Origin: Casuarius casuarius
Taxonomy: Eukaryota > Chordata > Aves > Casuariiformes > Casuariidae
Length of the DNA stretch: 64,000 bases
Reading direction: 5' to 3'
Assembly (NCBI GenBank): GCA_003342895.1
Contig: PTFA01000550.1
Span: forward strand, 1 to 64,000
The notes under the pieces were generated by a model. The model saw only the letters and a list, made by a program, of their open reading frames with translations. It searched no databases and was not told the DNA's origin. Shown here in pieces: positions 14,501-29,500 of this stretch; position 1 is the first letter of the stretch, and each line of letters begins with the position of its first letter. A program made the translations under genes and the position numbers.

Positions 14501-17500
14501 AAGCTGCACCACATACTTAACCACAGATGCTTGCTGACTCACTAAACTGGATCTGTCCAGCTGCTTAACGGAAGCAAGCTATGTTGAATAAGAGTTCTGC
14601 ACAGGTGGTCTTTTTTCACATTAAGTGTTTCAACACACTCTTTGTAACAGAGTATTTCATAATAGTACATGAGATTGCATGACTAATATAAAAGCTGTAC
14701 AATGACAATTGTTAATGCCAAAGGATGAAATTTCATGTGAGATGCACATTTTGACAATTCAGAGAGATAATTTTCAGTGGGTCACATGCATCAATGCCAC
14801 GAATTTTGATGTGAGAAACTGCAGATAAAGATTTCTGTGATTCGTATGAGATTATGCAAACTTCAGGGACTGTTCAGACAGTTGAAGATGGACTTCTCAT
14901 GTACAGCATCAATCTGTGGCCCGTGTGTGTGAACCCAGTACAGCTATTTCAGAGAATAAAGTAAAAATTAAAAGCAAGGAGGAAAACGTAGAAGGAAATA
15001 GTTTTCCATCACAACATGACTGCCTTGCTGTGAGAGAGAAGGAAAGAGGGCAAGAAGTATAAGGTGCTAAAGTCTAGTGTTTATTCCATTAGCTGATGTT
15101 AAACTACTTCACAAAAATAGCTTCAAGTGGTAGATGTAGTGAGGAAAGAGGAAGGTGAAGACATCTTAAAGCAGATCGCTTTGAAACATGAACATTTTTT
15201 AACACTGAAATTTCCTCTCTAAATGTCATGGCTATGTTAATGTCTGGTAGAGGCAGTAGAATAAAACTGTAGTTTGAAGGGATTGTAAGGAAAATAAACT
15301 AATGAGACCTTGTGCAATTATGAGCAACTGTTAATGTGACACAGACTGGGAGGAGAGGTGAGAGGGGGGAAGAATTGCGCTTTTCCACTTGTATCCAATT
15401 TCAGTTGCTTTTCTGTAGTCCTGCAGAAAGAATAAAGAGCATCACATGTCCTCTCTCCATTGTTTACAAAAATAGGAACCTATATGTAGCTACTGAAAGA
15501 AAAAGTGTGATGAAGCAAGAAATGGGGAAAGAGCTGTGATCAGATAAGACAAATGAAAGGAGGTAACACTGACAGTTTGTGCAGCAGTATGTTTCAGTTT
15601 GGGGCAAAGCTTGGTCACTGTTGGGCTCTCCTAGGAAGATGTTTGGATCACTTTGAAGGCATTATTCAGTGGTAAACATGCAATTTGGTGTCTCTTACTG
15701 AATTTTCTTACTGTTTTGTATGTGAAGACTGAGCAGTTAAGACGTGACTTGTAATTTGCTCAAAATGCATACTTCAGACTCTTGCTCTGGTTCCCAGTCT
15801 CCTGTTCCCTCCTCTCGGAAGACGACTCTGCAAATGTCTTGATTTCTTTGTTTTAACACTTCGATCTCTCTGTTTATCCTCTGATAAATCATTGAAGTTT
15901 CAAATCTGATTCTTTAAAAAGCTGAGATTAAGCCATTGTCTTGACCTGTTTCAGAAATTACATTATAATTACAAAGCCAGATGTTTCAGCATTCTGTACA
16001 GCAGTGACGGTGTTTTTACCCGTGAAACTTGGCCCAGTACACCACCAGTAAACAATCTCGTAAGACCTGTTAGCCAACAAGGTATATTGTAATGTTTCTT
16101 AATATTACTGAATGATTTGTTGAGGTTCAAGTGGGTGTGTTTAGATCAATCAGAAAAAAACATGTGTTAGCCCTGAAGACAAGCAGATTCCTGTCCCTCT
16201 CTCTTTCTCCCCTTCCCCTCATCTCTTCCCTCCCCCCTTTTCTTTTAATTGTGGAACAAGTAAGAATGGAATGAAACTATCCCTGCTTTAACTAAGAGTT
16301 TTAGGTGCAAGCCAGAACAACCATTCCACTTTTGTAAAGGTAATCATACAGTTTTTCAGTCCACTTGAGAAAAGTGCTTTCAGGCACCCAAATGTTTGTA
16401 CTAGCCTAATTGAATTACGATGGAGGTAGTTTTGGCCCCACAGTGGGGGGATATAAAGGCGAATGCAGATAGCTAAGCAACTTTAGCAGAGTAAAGAAGT
16501 GTTGACCAGTTGGCATTGTTACTTACTTTATTATATCAAGACTAAAACATCTCTGCCTAGACTGTATTGCATAGGAGCAAATACAGAACACTTACTTGTT
16601 GCAGATCAAAAATGGCTGGAAGCACAAAAGAAAAGCAGTATCTGAAACACCATGTATCATAATTTTAAAGAAAATGTTACATAAAATATAGGCAGTCCTT
16701 TAGAAATGGTGTGTGAGTTTCAACTGTAACTGCAGCAAAATTTAAACGTTGAGTCTGTTGTCATTGTAGATCGTATACTTGGCAACTTAGTTGATAAGAG
16801 TTTCCCAAGAACACTTTTTTACTGGAATCTGGAAGGAGTAGTACATCTACAAGAAATAAGATGATTCTGGTTTCATCAGTTAAGATGTCACCTGCATCTT
16901 TTAATTAAAAATTCTGGAAGCTTCTGTAGAGGGACATAAGAATAAATGTGGAAAAAGCTGAAATGTCTGTGAACTCGTTACTGTGTTTTTATGCTTCTTT
17001 ATGGTAATCAGCATGTAATGATTGGACAGGAGTTGCCTCTCAGCAATAAACTAGAAATTCTGCATCTGGAGTTTTGTGACTTATTTAATTGCAAATTTTT
17101 AACTGTAATGATTGCCTATACCTGTCTTCCTATGAAATAAATGTGGTTATTGGTGTTAGTTAAACACTATTAAAAGAGGAGCTCAGTTTTTGTGTACTTG
17201 GCTTATTTAAGCCAGGTTATACCTAAACTTTGCTTTTCAAAAAACTTACCCTTTGTGATAGTAGTGTCTTTTGGCTGGTCTGTGTTATTTGAGGAACTTA
17301 AATTGAAAAGGCTGAAGTTAGTCAATGGAAAGACCTTTTAGTTGACCCAGTCACTTCCCCGTTCTGGACTGTTTATGCTGAACACTTTATTATTGCACTG
17401 AGTAGTTTTAAATGCCTAGGCAGCTGGAATTTCATCTTCTGTCTATCTATCTATCTGTCTAAGGTTTTCTGATAACCTTCTGATAATAAGTCAGAACTTC

Positions 17501-20500
17501 CCCTAAGGGTTCCATACAGATAACATCTTCTAGTAAAGAGACAGCAGAAAATCAAAATCTTGCTTCTGGAAGAAAATAAACTTGCTGATAGAACTGTAGT
17601 AAATAATCAAAAGTTCTAGTCAGGTCTGAGTTATTATGGAAACCCTCTCTTCCCATGTTTCTTTTGTTCATTCTTTTATTTCCCCTTACAAAGACCCATA
17701 TATTTCATACCACTATTCAGTTCTACCGTAGCAAAACACTCTTGTGTTGTGCCTCCCCCCCCCCCCCTTTTTTTCTTGCTCTTCTGCTGGAAAACCGAAC
17801 AGTAGGTCGTAGAGAAGTCAGCAGTGAGTTGGGCATTGATTTGTTATACCCTAAGGTAGTACATCTCAAATGATTGAATGCAAATTATCTTTCTTTGCAT
17901 TCAGATGATAAAGTGCTAAAAGAGAATAAAAGGGAGGATTGCTAGTATGGTTATGCCTGAAAGTCTTTGTTCCTTGTATTACTTAAGTTGCACATCTTTC
18001 AAGTAATCTTTGGTAAACCCCCTCAGAGTTAAGTTTGAGCTGAATTTACTTGGCTTTGTTAAAAACCTTCGAATATATGAGGATTCTGTTCCTTTTCACT
18101 ATAATCCTAAAGGAGTATTTATTTTTTAAGTAATAGACCATGATCTCTCTCTCTTCCCCCCCTCCCCCTTATTTCTTTCTTTTTCCTTCTCATGTCTAAT
18201 ACGGAAGTTTTCCACTGGTGTGCTGTGTGTTACAACATATATAGTCCATTATGGATTGTGATGAGTTTCAAACCAAGGGCTAGCAATAAGCTGAAGATCT
18301 TGTGCTTATTTCTCCATTTTGTACGGTACATTCGAACTGGAGACTTTCAAATGCAAAACTAGTAATTCAAGCCGAAGAATGTGTAGTTATGAAGCCTTGT
18401 GTAGTAAGGACATGCTGAGGATGCTTTTGTGGCTGTTGCAATATTCTTTAATTGGAGGCACAGAGAATGGGACATAGGATTCTGTAATGAAGTTACTTTC
18501 TGTTAAAAAACTTAAAAAGCTGGATGTAGAGGGGAAATAATTGCAATTTACTACCTTATTGCTAGTGTAAAACTGCAGGTATTCCACCTAGGAGTTTTGT
18601 CTTTCACCAAAATCAATTTTGGATTGGTAAACCCAGCATGCTTTGACAATTAGCAAGACTGGACCATCATTTTTTTCTCATAAAATGGCTGTGTTGCTCA
18701 GTCTTACCCAACTGCGTATAATTTCTAAGGTAGTCTTTGTTTAGAGATGATTTACACTTGTGCAGTATGTCTTGTACTGCTTGCATTCTGTTTCAGGCCC
18801 ATAATGTCTATGTGATGTTCCCTGCTAATTTAGACTCAATTTCACATATAAAATGTTTTAACTATTTTTCTTGAGGGAAGACATGGGAAAGCTTCAGAGT
18901 GAAGCTTTATTTTCAAATAGCAGTTGTGTCTTTTTCTTTTCCCCCCTCTTGGCTTCTGTGCTAGTGTGTGATCTCTCTCCCTCGTCTCTTTAATCCATGA
19001 AATTTTGTTGTGTAGTACAAGCACAGTGACACAGTTTCAGACAGTTTGGTAAAATCTGCTAGTTTAGTCTACAGTTTGCGGGGGAGGGAAGAGAAAATTA
19101 AACTAAGAAACCATTCTAAGTCGTTCCTTTTAGCTTTTTTTGGAGAAGCAAGGTTCAACAAAATCATCCACTTGATACTAGTTACTTTAGTTACTTTAAA
19201 TACTTTAGAAAAGCATCTGGTGTTAAACTGAATCTTTTTCTTTTGTGTCACTTGTAGTTATCTGGGTTAAAGAATGTGCTTGGCCTAACTGGATTTCTGG
19301 CTGCAATTCTTCTGTGCTGTAAATCTAAGGACGTTGTATTCTGTGTTTTAACTGTTTAGTTGAAATGTGTTTGGAATGTTCAGTTGTGATTTGGTTGATT
19401 GCTGAGAGGCGTATGTGTTTGTTCAGTATGTGCTCTCAGCACTTAAGTGTTTAAAGTCCATCTGATCTAATTGCTTTCCCCCCCCTCCCCTTGCCTGTCT
19501 TTCAGCAAACGAGGATTCAGTGTCCGATCCTTTGGAACAGGGACTCATGTGAAACTGCCAGGACCAGCACCGGACAAGCCGAATGTTTATGATTTCAAAA
19601 CAACATACGATCAGATGTACAATGATCTGCTTAGGAAAGACAAAGAACTGTATCCCCGTGGCATGCCCTTTTAAAAAAATCGAATATGGTTCATCTTTGA
19701 AAGGTGTAATTCATTATTTTGCGTTAGGAATATATAGTTGCTTGACTGGCAGACTTTCAATGTTTTAAGGTTATACGAGGTTTATCCACGCTATGGACCT
19801 CTAATGCTCTCTTTGTAAATTACTGCTGAGTTACAATGCATGCATTCAAAATGCTCTTTTGTGTAGTATATTAACTTATTAAGCTCTTGGAGTGAAAGTA
19901 CCTTAATATTACACATTTTGTCCATTACCTCCACTGCACTGTGGATCATATTTTCCCAGTGCAAAGACTGTTCCTGATAATGGATGGCCAAGAGCTGCAA
20001 TCACAAGATTAAAATTGTATTCAGTTCAGACAAACTGTCAGGTAAGGTTTACAATATACTTCAGCTGGGAGAGAGGATGTATTTCATTAAAGAATCCACT
20101 CTTCTCACTGAGGACTTTTCGATACGTGATTTGATCTCTGCACCAAAACAATTTTTAGTATATTTTAAGAAATGGGCATAGGAAGCCTAATAAAATATAT
20201 AATCAAAGATAGAGGTGATCAGGATTACGTGCACTACTTAATTTGACATCGGTCATTGTTTCACATGGTGTTAGAACATCTATATTTAAAGTTGGCTTTT
20301 GTACTTACTGTACAAATTTGGGGGACTCATTCAAGATACTCTTTTTTCAACATGGGATCTCTGCTTTTTTTTGTTTGTTTTTAATGATATGAAGGAGAAA
20401 ATTTTAACTTACACTGAATATGTTATTTGGAATATGCTGAATTTCTATTGAAAAGATAGAGGACCCTTTAGAATGAAGTATCCCAGAAATGAGAGTCTTG

Positions 20501-23500
20501 GCAATAAGTTTTAACAGAGCAGGCTTTGCACTGTTTAGTGGTTTCTTACCTGTGGTTCTTTAATGTCTGTGGATATATACATACTGAAAAAAATGAAGCT
20601 CAAATTAAACTTTTCCCAAAGAATTAGTGTTGGACTAGATTTTAGTGAAATACTGATAAGGCTTTTCCTCTAAAATTTTGACTATGGCTATCTGAAGATG
20701 CAACAGGAATGTTAACATGGTTTAAATAACTAGGCTGTGAGTACAGTTAGATTTCTTAAGTTTTTTTTTAAAGAAGTTGAAATAAGACAAAACTGGTTGA
20801 CAAATACTAGAAAACTTGAAACATAGTAAAACGTAGTTTAAGTTGCCACTCAAGAAGTCATCAAATTCAATACCTTGGCATAAGATAGCTCTACAGTTGC
20901 TTGTTTATGGCTGAATATGGGTCAGCAAATTCTTACTGTATTTGCTGGCCAGAAAATACTAAACTTGAATTCCCTGTGACCCCAGCAGTGGTGGTTTCTT
21001 TTGTGCTGGGTTTTTGAAGGACATCTGTTGAGAAGGGCTGGGCTGTTTAATAAAGCTGTACAGCACAGTTAGTGCTGATTATACATTGGAATACCTTTGT
21101 GCATGGCATTCCACACAAATGGTATTCTGTGCCAGGGGTATTGGTTCCCTAATATCTAATGAGAGGTCCTCTTTTCAAATTTGAAATGTAGCTTATAGTC
21201 TTAATGAATCACATGCATAATGTGATTTTTTTATTTTATTTTTTTTTATTTTTTGGTATGCCTCTGCTGATAAAGAAAAGGAAAATCTTGCAAACCCATC
21301 TCACTGAGGTATGCAATGTCTTGATTAAAAATCAATTGCTTCAAAAGAAAATAATTTGAATTGAGAAATAACTTTTACAAGTACTAAAGATGTGATTCAC
21401 CTGTTGCATTTTCTGTTGCTGCTGCACTAAGTATGGCATTGTTTTAAGATAAAAACAAAAGAAAGTCTATCCAGTCCCCCTATTCAGCATCTCCTTTGGA
21501 GTTGCCAATTAGGTTCTGCTCCATGTTAGAGATGGCTGCTGTGTTCCTCACATGTATTTGCAGTGTTACAGTTATTTTTCTTCTGTCTTGAGAGAAGATT
21601 TCAGTTTAAACAGCAGTCATGGCAGGGGAAATGGGGCAAGGACAATTGCCTTTAAACCTTTGCATTTTTTTATTCTCAGATACTGTAATTTAGGTTTCTC
21701 AGAATGAAGACTCAGTGCAGAATAACCCCATTTGCTGAAATGGGTTTCAAGGGTAAAAAATCCTTTTACCGTGACCAAAACCAGACATGCTCTTGTCAGA
21801 GAGCTGTGGAGTAGATCTTTCTGAACCAGGATCATGTCGAGGGGCTCAGGGTAGATTATTTTATTTTGATTTTCCTTTTTTTTGGGGGGTGGGGGTGGTG
21901 AGCATTACATCATAGATGTGATGGGCATGCAAACATTGCCTCCTGTAGGGTAGGAGGGCCTGCTCTTCTAAAGGACTTTGGGTTTAATGCGTATGGGGGA
22001 GCAAGAGAAGGTATGCTTCTTCCTATGATTTAGTTTGTTCTTCTGTTCCCCAACCTTGCTTTCATCAGCTAAGTGGAGATGGCTGTCATCTGTAGCCCTT
22101 CCGCATGGTCTTAAATAGTATATCCTGGTGACAACTGTCAGCTTGTTTCCATATTGCAGTGATAGGACACATGGAGTTTGAGTGCTCAACATCCAGTGCT
22201 GCCTCATTTAGTAGTGATTTTGTTCCTCCAGTCCTGTAGGCCAGCAGAGTTTTGAAGCATTATGAACACTACATACTTGGTGAAATTTTGGCTGTAGGGG
22301 ATTTGCCACATTCTGTGTTGACCAATCAAGGGAATGACACCTGCTTCAGAAAGCAGCAGTCTTGACCAGATATGAGATTCTGCAGTGCCAGATACTAGTC
22401 AGAGTGAGGTTAAAAAAATGCATTAGAATGGAAAGATCTGCTGAAACTTTCTCTCCTTCACTGGTGGGAAGGAGTGAGGGGAAAACTATCAAGAAACCGC
22501 AGCTCTGCAAAGGTAAAAGTATCTCCACTGCAGTTAGTTATTGAACTACAGAATACAAGCTTGCGTGTCTTGAAAGCAAATCTTGAATTTCATAAGCACA
22601 GAAATAAGGGATTAATCGAACCAGGCTTTTCAGGCACATGTATTTGGTTGAGGAGGTGGTTACGGTAAACTGGAAGTAGCTGAACGCATTTTAAAATGTG
22701 GTAGTTAAACTTTATAGTTAGAAATAAGTATCCACTTCTTCCTTGCATTTTGGAATATTGCATTTAAATACCTGGGGCACTAATAGGGAGCTATGGCAAA
22801 ACTATCAAAATTTGTTCTGAATGTAGTATTGGTGGTGCTTTTTAAAGTACTGCTCTAGTTTTTCTTGGAGAACAGTAGAGGGATCTACTGCTAATCTGAA
22901 GCAGACATGACTGATGTCTGGGGGGACCTCTGAGGTTATGAGTGGTAATACACTTAAACTACATTGTTTGTTGTCTTTGAATGTGAAACTGGACCTCTCA
23001 AAGACAGGCCGGTATAATTACTTTGCCTCTCACAGTTGTGTGAAGGCATTTAAGGACTTTTTTCTAATTATAGGATGTTGATTTTAAAGACAGAAGAAAA
23101 ACACGGAGGAAAAACAGTCAGCCTTACTTTCAAGTGGAAGCAGTAATTAGTCAAGGATAAAAATTTCCAAAAGCCAAATTCAGTGTGCATGAGCAGCTGC
23201 TTCTGTGCTCAGAGATGGAGCTGTTCAAATCGCAGTGTGACCAGAATTCTGCAGGAGCAACTTCTAGGTTCTTTATTAATATTAATTAACTCTGTGGTTC
23301 ACTGTTTCTTTCCCTTCACAACACTGACACATCTGTGACTTGCAGATGAAAATACCTAATTATTTCCAAAGATGAACTTTTTATTTTCCTTTCTAGGTAG
23401 CCTACTCTACTCCACAAGCTATTGCTCAGTTGCCTAGCTTTTTCACCTCCTCTTTTAGTTTAACCTTCTCTCTACCTGTAGATAGGATTCCAGTTTTAGC

Positions 23501-26500
23501 TCCATAATTACATGATGATCTGAAGTTAGGTACTAAATTTTCTTCAGGCAGAAAGGAAAAATACCTTGTTTTAGAAATGAAGGAGAATGAGGGCAAATAT
23601 ACCAAGCCAGTTTAAGACGTGATTCTTTTCTGCCAAAGAAATGTATTGGTAATCTAGCAGAGTGGGATCTAGTTTTTCCTCGAACTCTGTATCTAAGCTG
23701 GATGGCCATTACTTACAGTATTTTTTTGTGCTATTTCTAATTTTTTTTTTCTGTTTATAGTACCTGTCCCATTCAGGACAGATGAAAACAGTTCCTACCT
23801 ACTTTGGCCAGTATTTGTGGCATCATGGTTTTCCCACAGCTGACCCTTATCCCTGATTTATTTCCCCCCCCCCCCCAGCTTCCACCTACCTAAGACAATA
23901 TGCTCCCCTTAACTGGTAAGATGCATTTTGGTAGGACCTTGAGAGAAGAAAATGTGGGGGCTTTGGAAGGAAACATAGGCTTGAGAGACCATTGTGTCAC
24001 CTGTAGGTGTGTTAGAATTGCAAATGAGGCATCTGAAGCAGATTCTGGCATGCATAAAGTCTCTGCAGAATCCAGGTGAACAAAACTGAAGTCATTCTTT
24101 CCTGACACAGGATAAGAAGTGAGGAAGACCAACAGAAGTATATTATTGAAGTAAGTTGAGCTTCACTGGTAACTCTTTAGGAGAAATATTCTGTGCCTTT
24201 CAGAAGACTTTTCAGTCCTGCTTAAGAAAGTCTCTTGAGGTCCTCTTACCTCCTCTGCCTGTGAGGAACAAATGCAGATAAAAGTAGATTGGGACCAGCT
24301 GAGAAGAGGGGACATCCAGGAGCAGTGAGGATATGTTTAGGAAGAATTTTTCTGTCTATGCGGGGTGGTGATGAAGAAGGAAGATCCTTTCTCCCATTCA
24401 GGAAAGGAGAGTGCTAATTTTAGTTCTGAAGTCTTAGCTGGACATTCTGCAAGAAAAGCCTAACTGCAGTAAAAACTCTATTTCCTATCTTTTGGAGTCA
24501 AGTTCAGCTTCGTGGGACAGTATTACTTGAGTACTAATAGTCATCCTTTCTGAAAGGTTCCCTGTGCCCTCCCTTAACTCTAATGCTGGAAGAGTGGAAT
24601 CAGTTTGTTATGCATGTCTCAACTGTATTAGAAAGTTATTCAGCATCAGCAACAGGATTGATAAACTGCTGAACTACTGTAGTGTGAGTGTGTTGCTGAG
24701 GTCTGTTCTAGGCAAGAACTAGAACTGCATTTTGGATGCAAGTTCAAACCATCCTGCAGGTTGAAGAACAGTCAGTCTATATTCAGTCTGAACGTGTCCT
24801 GGATGAAGTCAATAAGAATTTTTAAGTCCTGGAATAAAATTGAAAAGGAACTGCCATAAGACATCTCCTAGTGAAGCAAAGTTCTAGAAGTGTGCAACTA
24901 GTCCAGGTTTATACCTACTGCCTTTTCCCAGTTAGGCGTAGCATATATTACCTTCGCAGTGATAGAGTCCATTTGTTACAGCCTTGGTCTTAGTCCTGTA
25001 GAATTCCTGTATTTATATAATCAGGTTCTGGAAATCGCTCACTCTTCAACTGATCAGTTTACTCTAGTGTATTTTCTTAACACTGGAGTAAACTGATGCA
25101 AGGAAGCCAGTTTGTATGTAGTGGTTTTATTACTTTTTTTTGTAAAACCTGTAAGTAAGGGACCTTATGTAAACTGTTTTGTGTGTTTTTGATGCAATAT
25201 GTTTTCTGATATAGTTCATCTAAAGTATAAATCGCAGAGGTGGGGAGTTTTTGTTTGTTTTCTGCACTCTGTAGCTCTAAAATAATTTGGTTATGGTTGT
25301 ATTGTCCCCCTCTATAAGATCTTCAGTTGGGCTTAGACTTCCATTTACTGGAGGATGTGGTATCAAATAATATGTTGGATCTTGTTGCTCAGCCATGTTT
25401 TCCCACTTTCCATTTCTCTGCTCTTTTTAGGGTACATATATATATATATTTTCTGTGACTTTGACTATATAATTCAGGTTCAAGTACTTTCAAACACACA
25501 CTTCTGTCTGAAAGAATTTAGGCACCTTTTTCTGGCATGAAGTATTAAGATGCTGGTTATTCATGCAGCTCTTCCTTAGAGGAAATAGATTATTGTATTA
25601 TAGCTAGTTTGTTGCTTTTTTGCAATTCATTTGTATTACTTTTTGCATGTTTAGCTCCCGTCTCAGCAACTCCATGTTATTAGCAGCTCAAGGATTCCTT
25701 CAGAGGACTGGGAAGCCTTCTCTAAATTTTGATTCATTTTGGCCATTGACAGTATATATTTAACTTCTTTTATCAAGTAGTCATTGAAATCATCAATTAC
25801 TTTTCTGTGTGATTTCGCTTCTTCTTTTAACTTGTTAAGCATCCAACTGTCTTTTCCCCCCACCTGCTCCCCCAAACATGAGATTGTTGTCATAGTATCA
25901 CGTTTTGTCGTTCTAGTGCATCTGTTTTTAGGTGGTGATATCTTTTTTTCAGCTATTAGAAGAGAAGAAAGGTTTTTTTTTTGTTTTTTTTCTGGTACAG
26001 TATCTCAACTCTTCAATTGCTCTACTTGTCTAAGTGTTGATAAAGCATCAAAAAGTATCTTCAGATGACAAGAAGTAGCTGTTCTGCTTGTCTACAGGAC
26101 TGTGGGCCAGTGTTCTTTCTGTTCTTACTTCTGATCAGAAAACAGGACAATCCTGGTAACTTCAGAACAGTCCAAGAAAGTTTGGTAATTGTACTAAAAT
26201 TAATTCTGCTTTAGGCATGTTCTCTTCACTTTCAAGTCTAACTTTTTTTTTTTTTCCCCCCTTGTGTCTCTACATACTTGGCTCAGAAACAGATGAAAGG
26301 TCACTCCAGAAATCTGATTTGCTGCTTGGAAAAATCACGTATTTTGTTTGGCAGTATTCTGTTTTTTAGTGGTTTTGTGGCTTAATATTGTCCAGACATC
26401 ATTGCAAGAGCATTCATTTAAACTGTTCTCAGGTAGTGAGTTTGCAGCCTGTAGAACAGCTAGTACGGAGGCTGATTTTCAACTTTCTTGAATTGTAAAA

Positions 26501-29500
26501 ATTAACTTCTAAATATTGGAAAGATGTGTGGTCTGTTTCATCAAAACAGAATCTTTCTGTTAGTAGTATCTACTTAGGCTAGCATTCAGAATGAAAAACT
26601 ACAGTTTTTGTGAGAGTCCATCTGTAAAGTCATCTACAGGTGGGTGAGGATCCTTCTGCCTATGCTCCCTGCTTGTCAGATGCACGCCAGCTGTAGTTCA
26701 GAAGCCACGTAGATCTGTTAAAAGTGACGCTGCATTTGAGCTAATAAGCCCCAGTGTGGAGATGAGGGGAAAGAAGACCTGTGTATCTTTGTTGGTAGTG
26801 ATATTGACAAGCTCTGGCCCATCTGTAAAGGTGGAAGAAGTCAGGGAGGGCTTAGTTTAGGTTGGGATTACTGTCCTCATCTACCTCCTCCATGCTTGAT
26901 GAATAGCTATTTGCAAATAGCATGAATTGTTTCTGAACCATTGCAGTTAACAACGTTGCATTTGAAGGCAAACAGAAACTGGAGGTAGTTTCAGTACAAC
27001 CTTAAGGTGACGTGCTCTAAACGTTTCTGCAGTCCATCAATGTAGCTTCAACTATGAGGGATGGGTAGTGCCTTAAACGGAAGTGGGAATTAGTAGCTAG
27101 AATAATTACTATGAATGCTATAGCAAGATTTTTTTTTCTTTTAACAAGTGCTCTTATGTGCCTAATATAAGCATTTCTGTTAGACAGTAAAGTTTTGCCA
27201 TAAGCGAGTTGTCCTTGGAGGGCTTTGTTTCTATGCTGTACTGTAATTAAGACTGCTCTTGCCCTTACACTGTTAGTTTATAAGTGTATGTACATCTTCT
27301 GTTGGGTTGATAAGCTGAACTACCAAGCTGTGGCAAGAACTTGGTAGCAAATCATAAAAAGTCCCTTAACTTTCGGTATTCCATAAAGTCAAGTTTTTGA
27401 CACCTTTGCATATTAATTGCATGTTAGTTGGTATCAACAACTTTATACCTTCAGATTTATATGCCTGAAGGCAAACTGCAGAAATCAGCAAATAGCAGGC
27501 GCTGAGTGGAGGCATTAAACTGATGAGTTGAAGTATGTTCTAAGATCTCCAATGCATAGCTATTTTATTGTAAAGCTGAAAAAAAAAACCCCTTTTGGCA
27601 CTTACTGTGTGAAAATAATTGCTTAAGAAATACAAAACAAGCTTCTGACTTTTGTGCAACTGGAATCTTCTGCTGAGTTGTAAATGTAGAATAGTGCTAA
27701 AAGAGTTTTAGATGGTAACAAGCTAGTGACATAGGCCATGAGTAGAAAGCCTTGCAGTTCAGGCTTATGCTTTTCTTTAGTCCTGGCAACTATAACGTGC
27801 TCAATAGCATGTGTTAATTTTAGCATTTTAAATTTTGCTTTCATTTGCTGAGTTACCCATGCTGCTATTGTGTACAACTGCTTAATATATTTTGCACCTT
27901 GCAAAATGCAGCTTGCAAGCAATAAGGTAGCCTGATTTGAGGAAATCATTTGTATAGTGAATCCGTCTCTGTGGGAACATTATGGGCTTGCTGTGCTAGT
28001 ACTTGCTTTAACCTAAGACTTTAAATTGCACTGAAGAAAAGATGCTTGTGTTTAAAGGAAGTTATCATGAGTTAAAGGGGTAAGTTACCTTTTATTTATG
28101 GAGTATTAGGTGTGTGTTCCCAGACAGCAGGGAATAGCTGATGCACTTCAAGTTGTCACCCTTGCTTACTGCACAGTAGTTTTGTTTCCTGCTTTTAACC
28201 TGGAAAGCAAAAATAGCTTTTGTTTTCAACCATGTAGATAGTTTTGCAATTAAAATAACGTGGCTATTAAATAGTTGATGTCTCAGGAGCTCTGAATTTA
28301 TTCACATCTTTAATCCTTTCATTTTAGAGCTCAAAATAATGTCTGCTTTTTCAGGGAAAAGCATAAGCTGGGAATGGATAATTATAGTAGAAGTGCTGCA
28401 GATAAAATTTTTTCTATGAAATGAGGTCATACCACCTTGGTTGTCAGTTTGCTCATTAACAAAGCAAGTAGAGTCAGGTTATAGCTGCCATAGCAAATTC
28501 CCAAGGAAAGCAAAAGGTGCAGCACAGAGTGGTATTAATTTTCCTTTTGAAACATTGAATTGAAATCAATTTTGAATCTTATTGCTTGAGTTGTCATTTG
28601 CAGAAAGGAATTGGGACTGTTACTGTATAAATGCTGTCCTGCTTCTTCCCTCTTCATTTCTGTAGGTTTATTTTATTTTATTTCTTCTTCTTCTTCTTCT
28701 TCTTCTTCTTCTTCTTCTTCTTCTTCTTCTTCTTCTGTGTTTGTAGCTCAGTTATATTCCTCAGCCATGCTGTCAGTGCTGAGGTGTTATGTGGTGAAGT
28801 GTGTAATACCCACAGGATTCATGGCAATAACAAGATGGTAGTGGGTTTTTTTGTTTGCTTGTTTGTTTTTAATAGTGTGAGACTTCATAGTTCACTCTTG
28901 AGGATTCCTTTTTTTGGGAGTAACCTGACCAAATTCCACTTTAGGTAAGCTCTTTGCCCCTACATTTCTCCTGCGTTTTCTTTTGTTTTTCTTGATGGGT
29001 TTTGAACTGGTAGACGGTTTGAATTTCCAGCTACAGCTACAGACACTACAGACACCAGTCAAATATTAAATGTTTCCAAACATATAAAATCTTTGGAAGG
29101 TTTATTTCCTTTACCAAGATGAGCCCTGGACAGATTAAAGACTTCTGATAAAGGATCCAGTCTGAGGCTGATCGGTATTGTAAAATCCATGTAGAAATTG
29201 CGTGAAGAGAACTAACTTTCTTTCCTTAGCTGAGTTTCAGTTGTATTATATGAACTCTGTGAATGAACACATGCATTTGAATTTTTGTTTTAAAAGATCA
29301 TACTTGGAAGTAAAGGTGAGAATTGGATCTGAAATTTCATGTGGTTGGGGAGACATTAAAAATAATGCTACTTGAAGCTGCAGCCAAAATATGTCCATTC
29401 CATCTGCTGGCTTCCTAAATTCACTGTTAGCGCTGCTTAAATGGAATGCTATGCTGGATCAGCAGATAGAAAAATTCTGTCAAGTGCATTGACTCTGCTT

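Noticed and set aside
18888..18908. 9-bp hairpin around an AAGCTT word
   Set aside because: Too short to distinguish from chance, with no supporting context.
19471..19674. A stand-alone small protein read straight through SSU72 exon 2
   Set aside because: Its first part is intron and its last codons are past the donor. The conserved core is exon 2 of SSU72. A retained-intron isoform is treated separately as a finding.
28611..28948. Poly-Ser and poly-Phe open frames
   Set aside because: They are translations of the (TTC)18 repeat in an intron.
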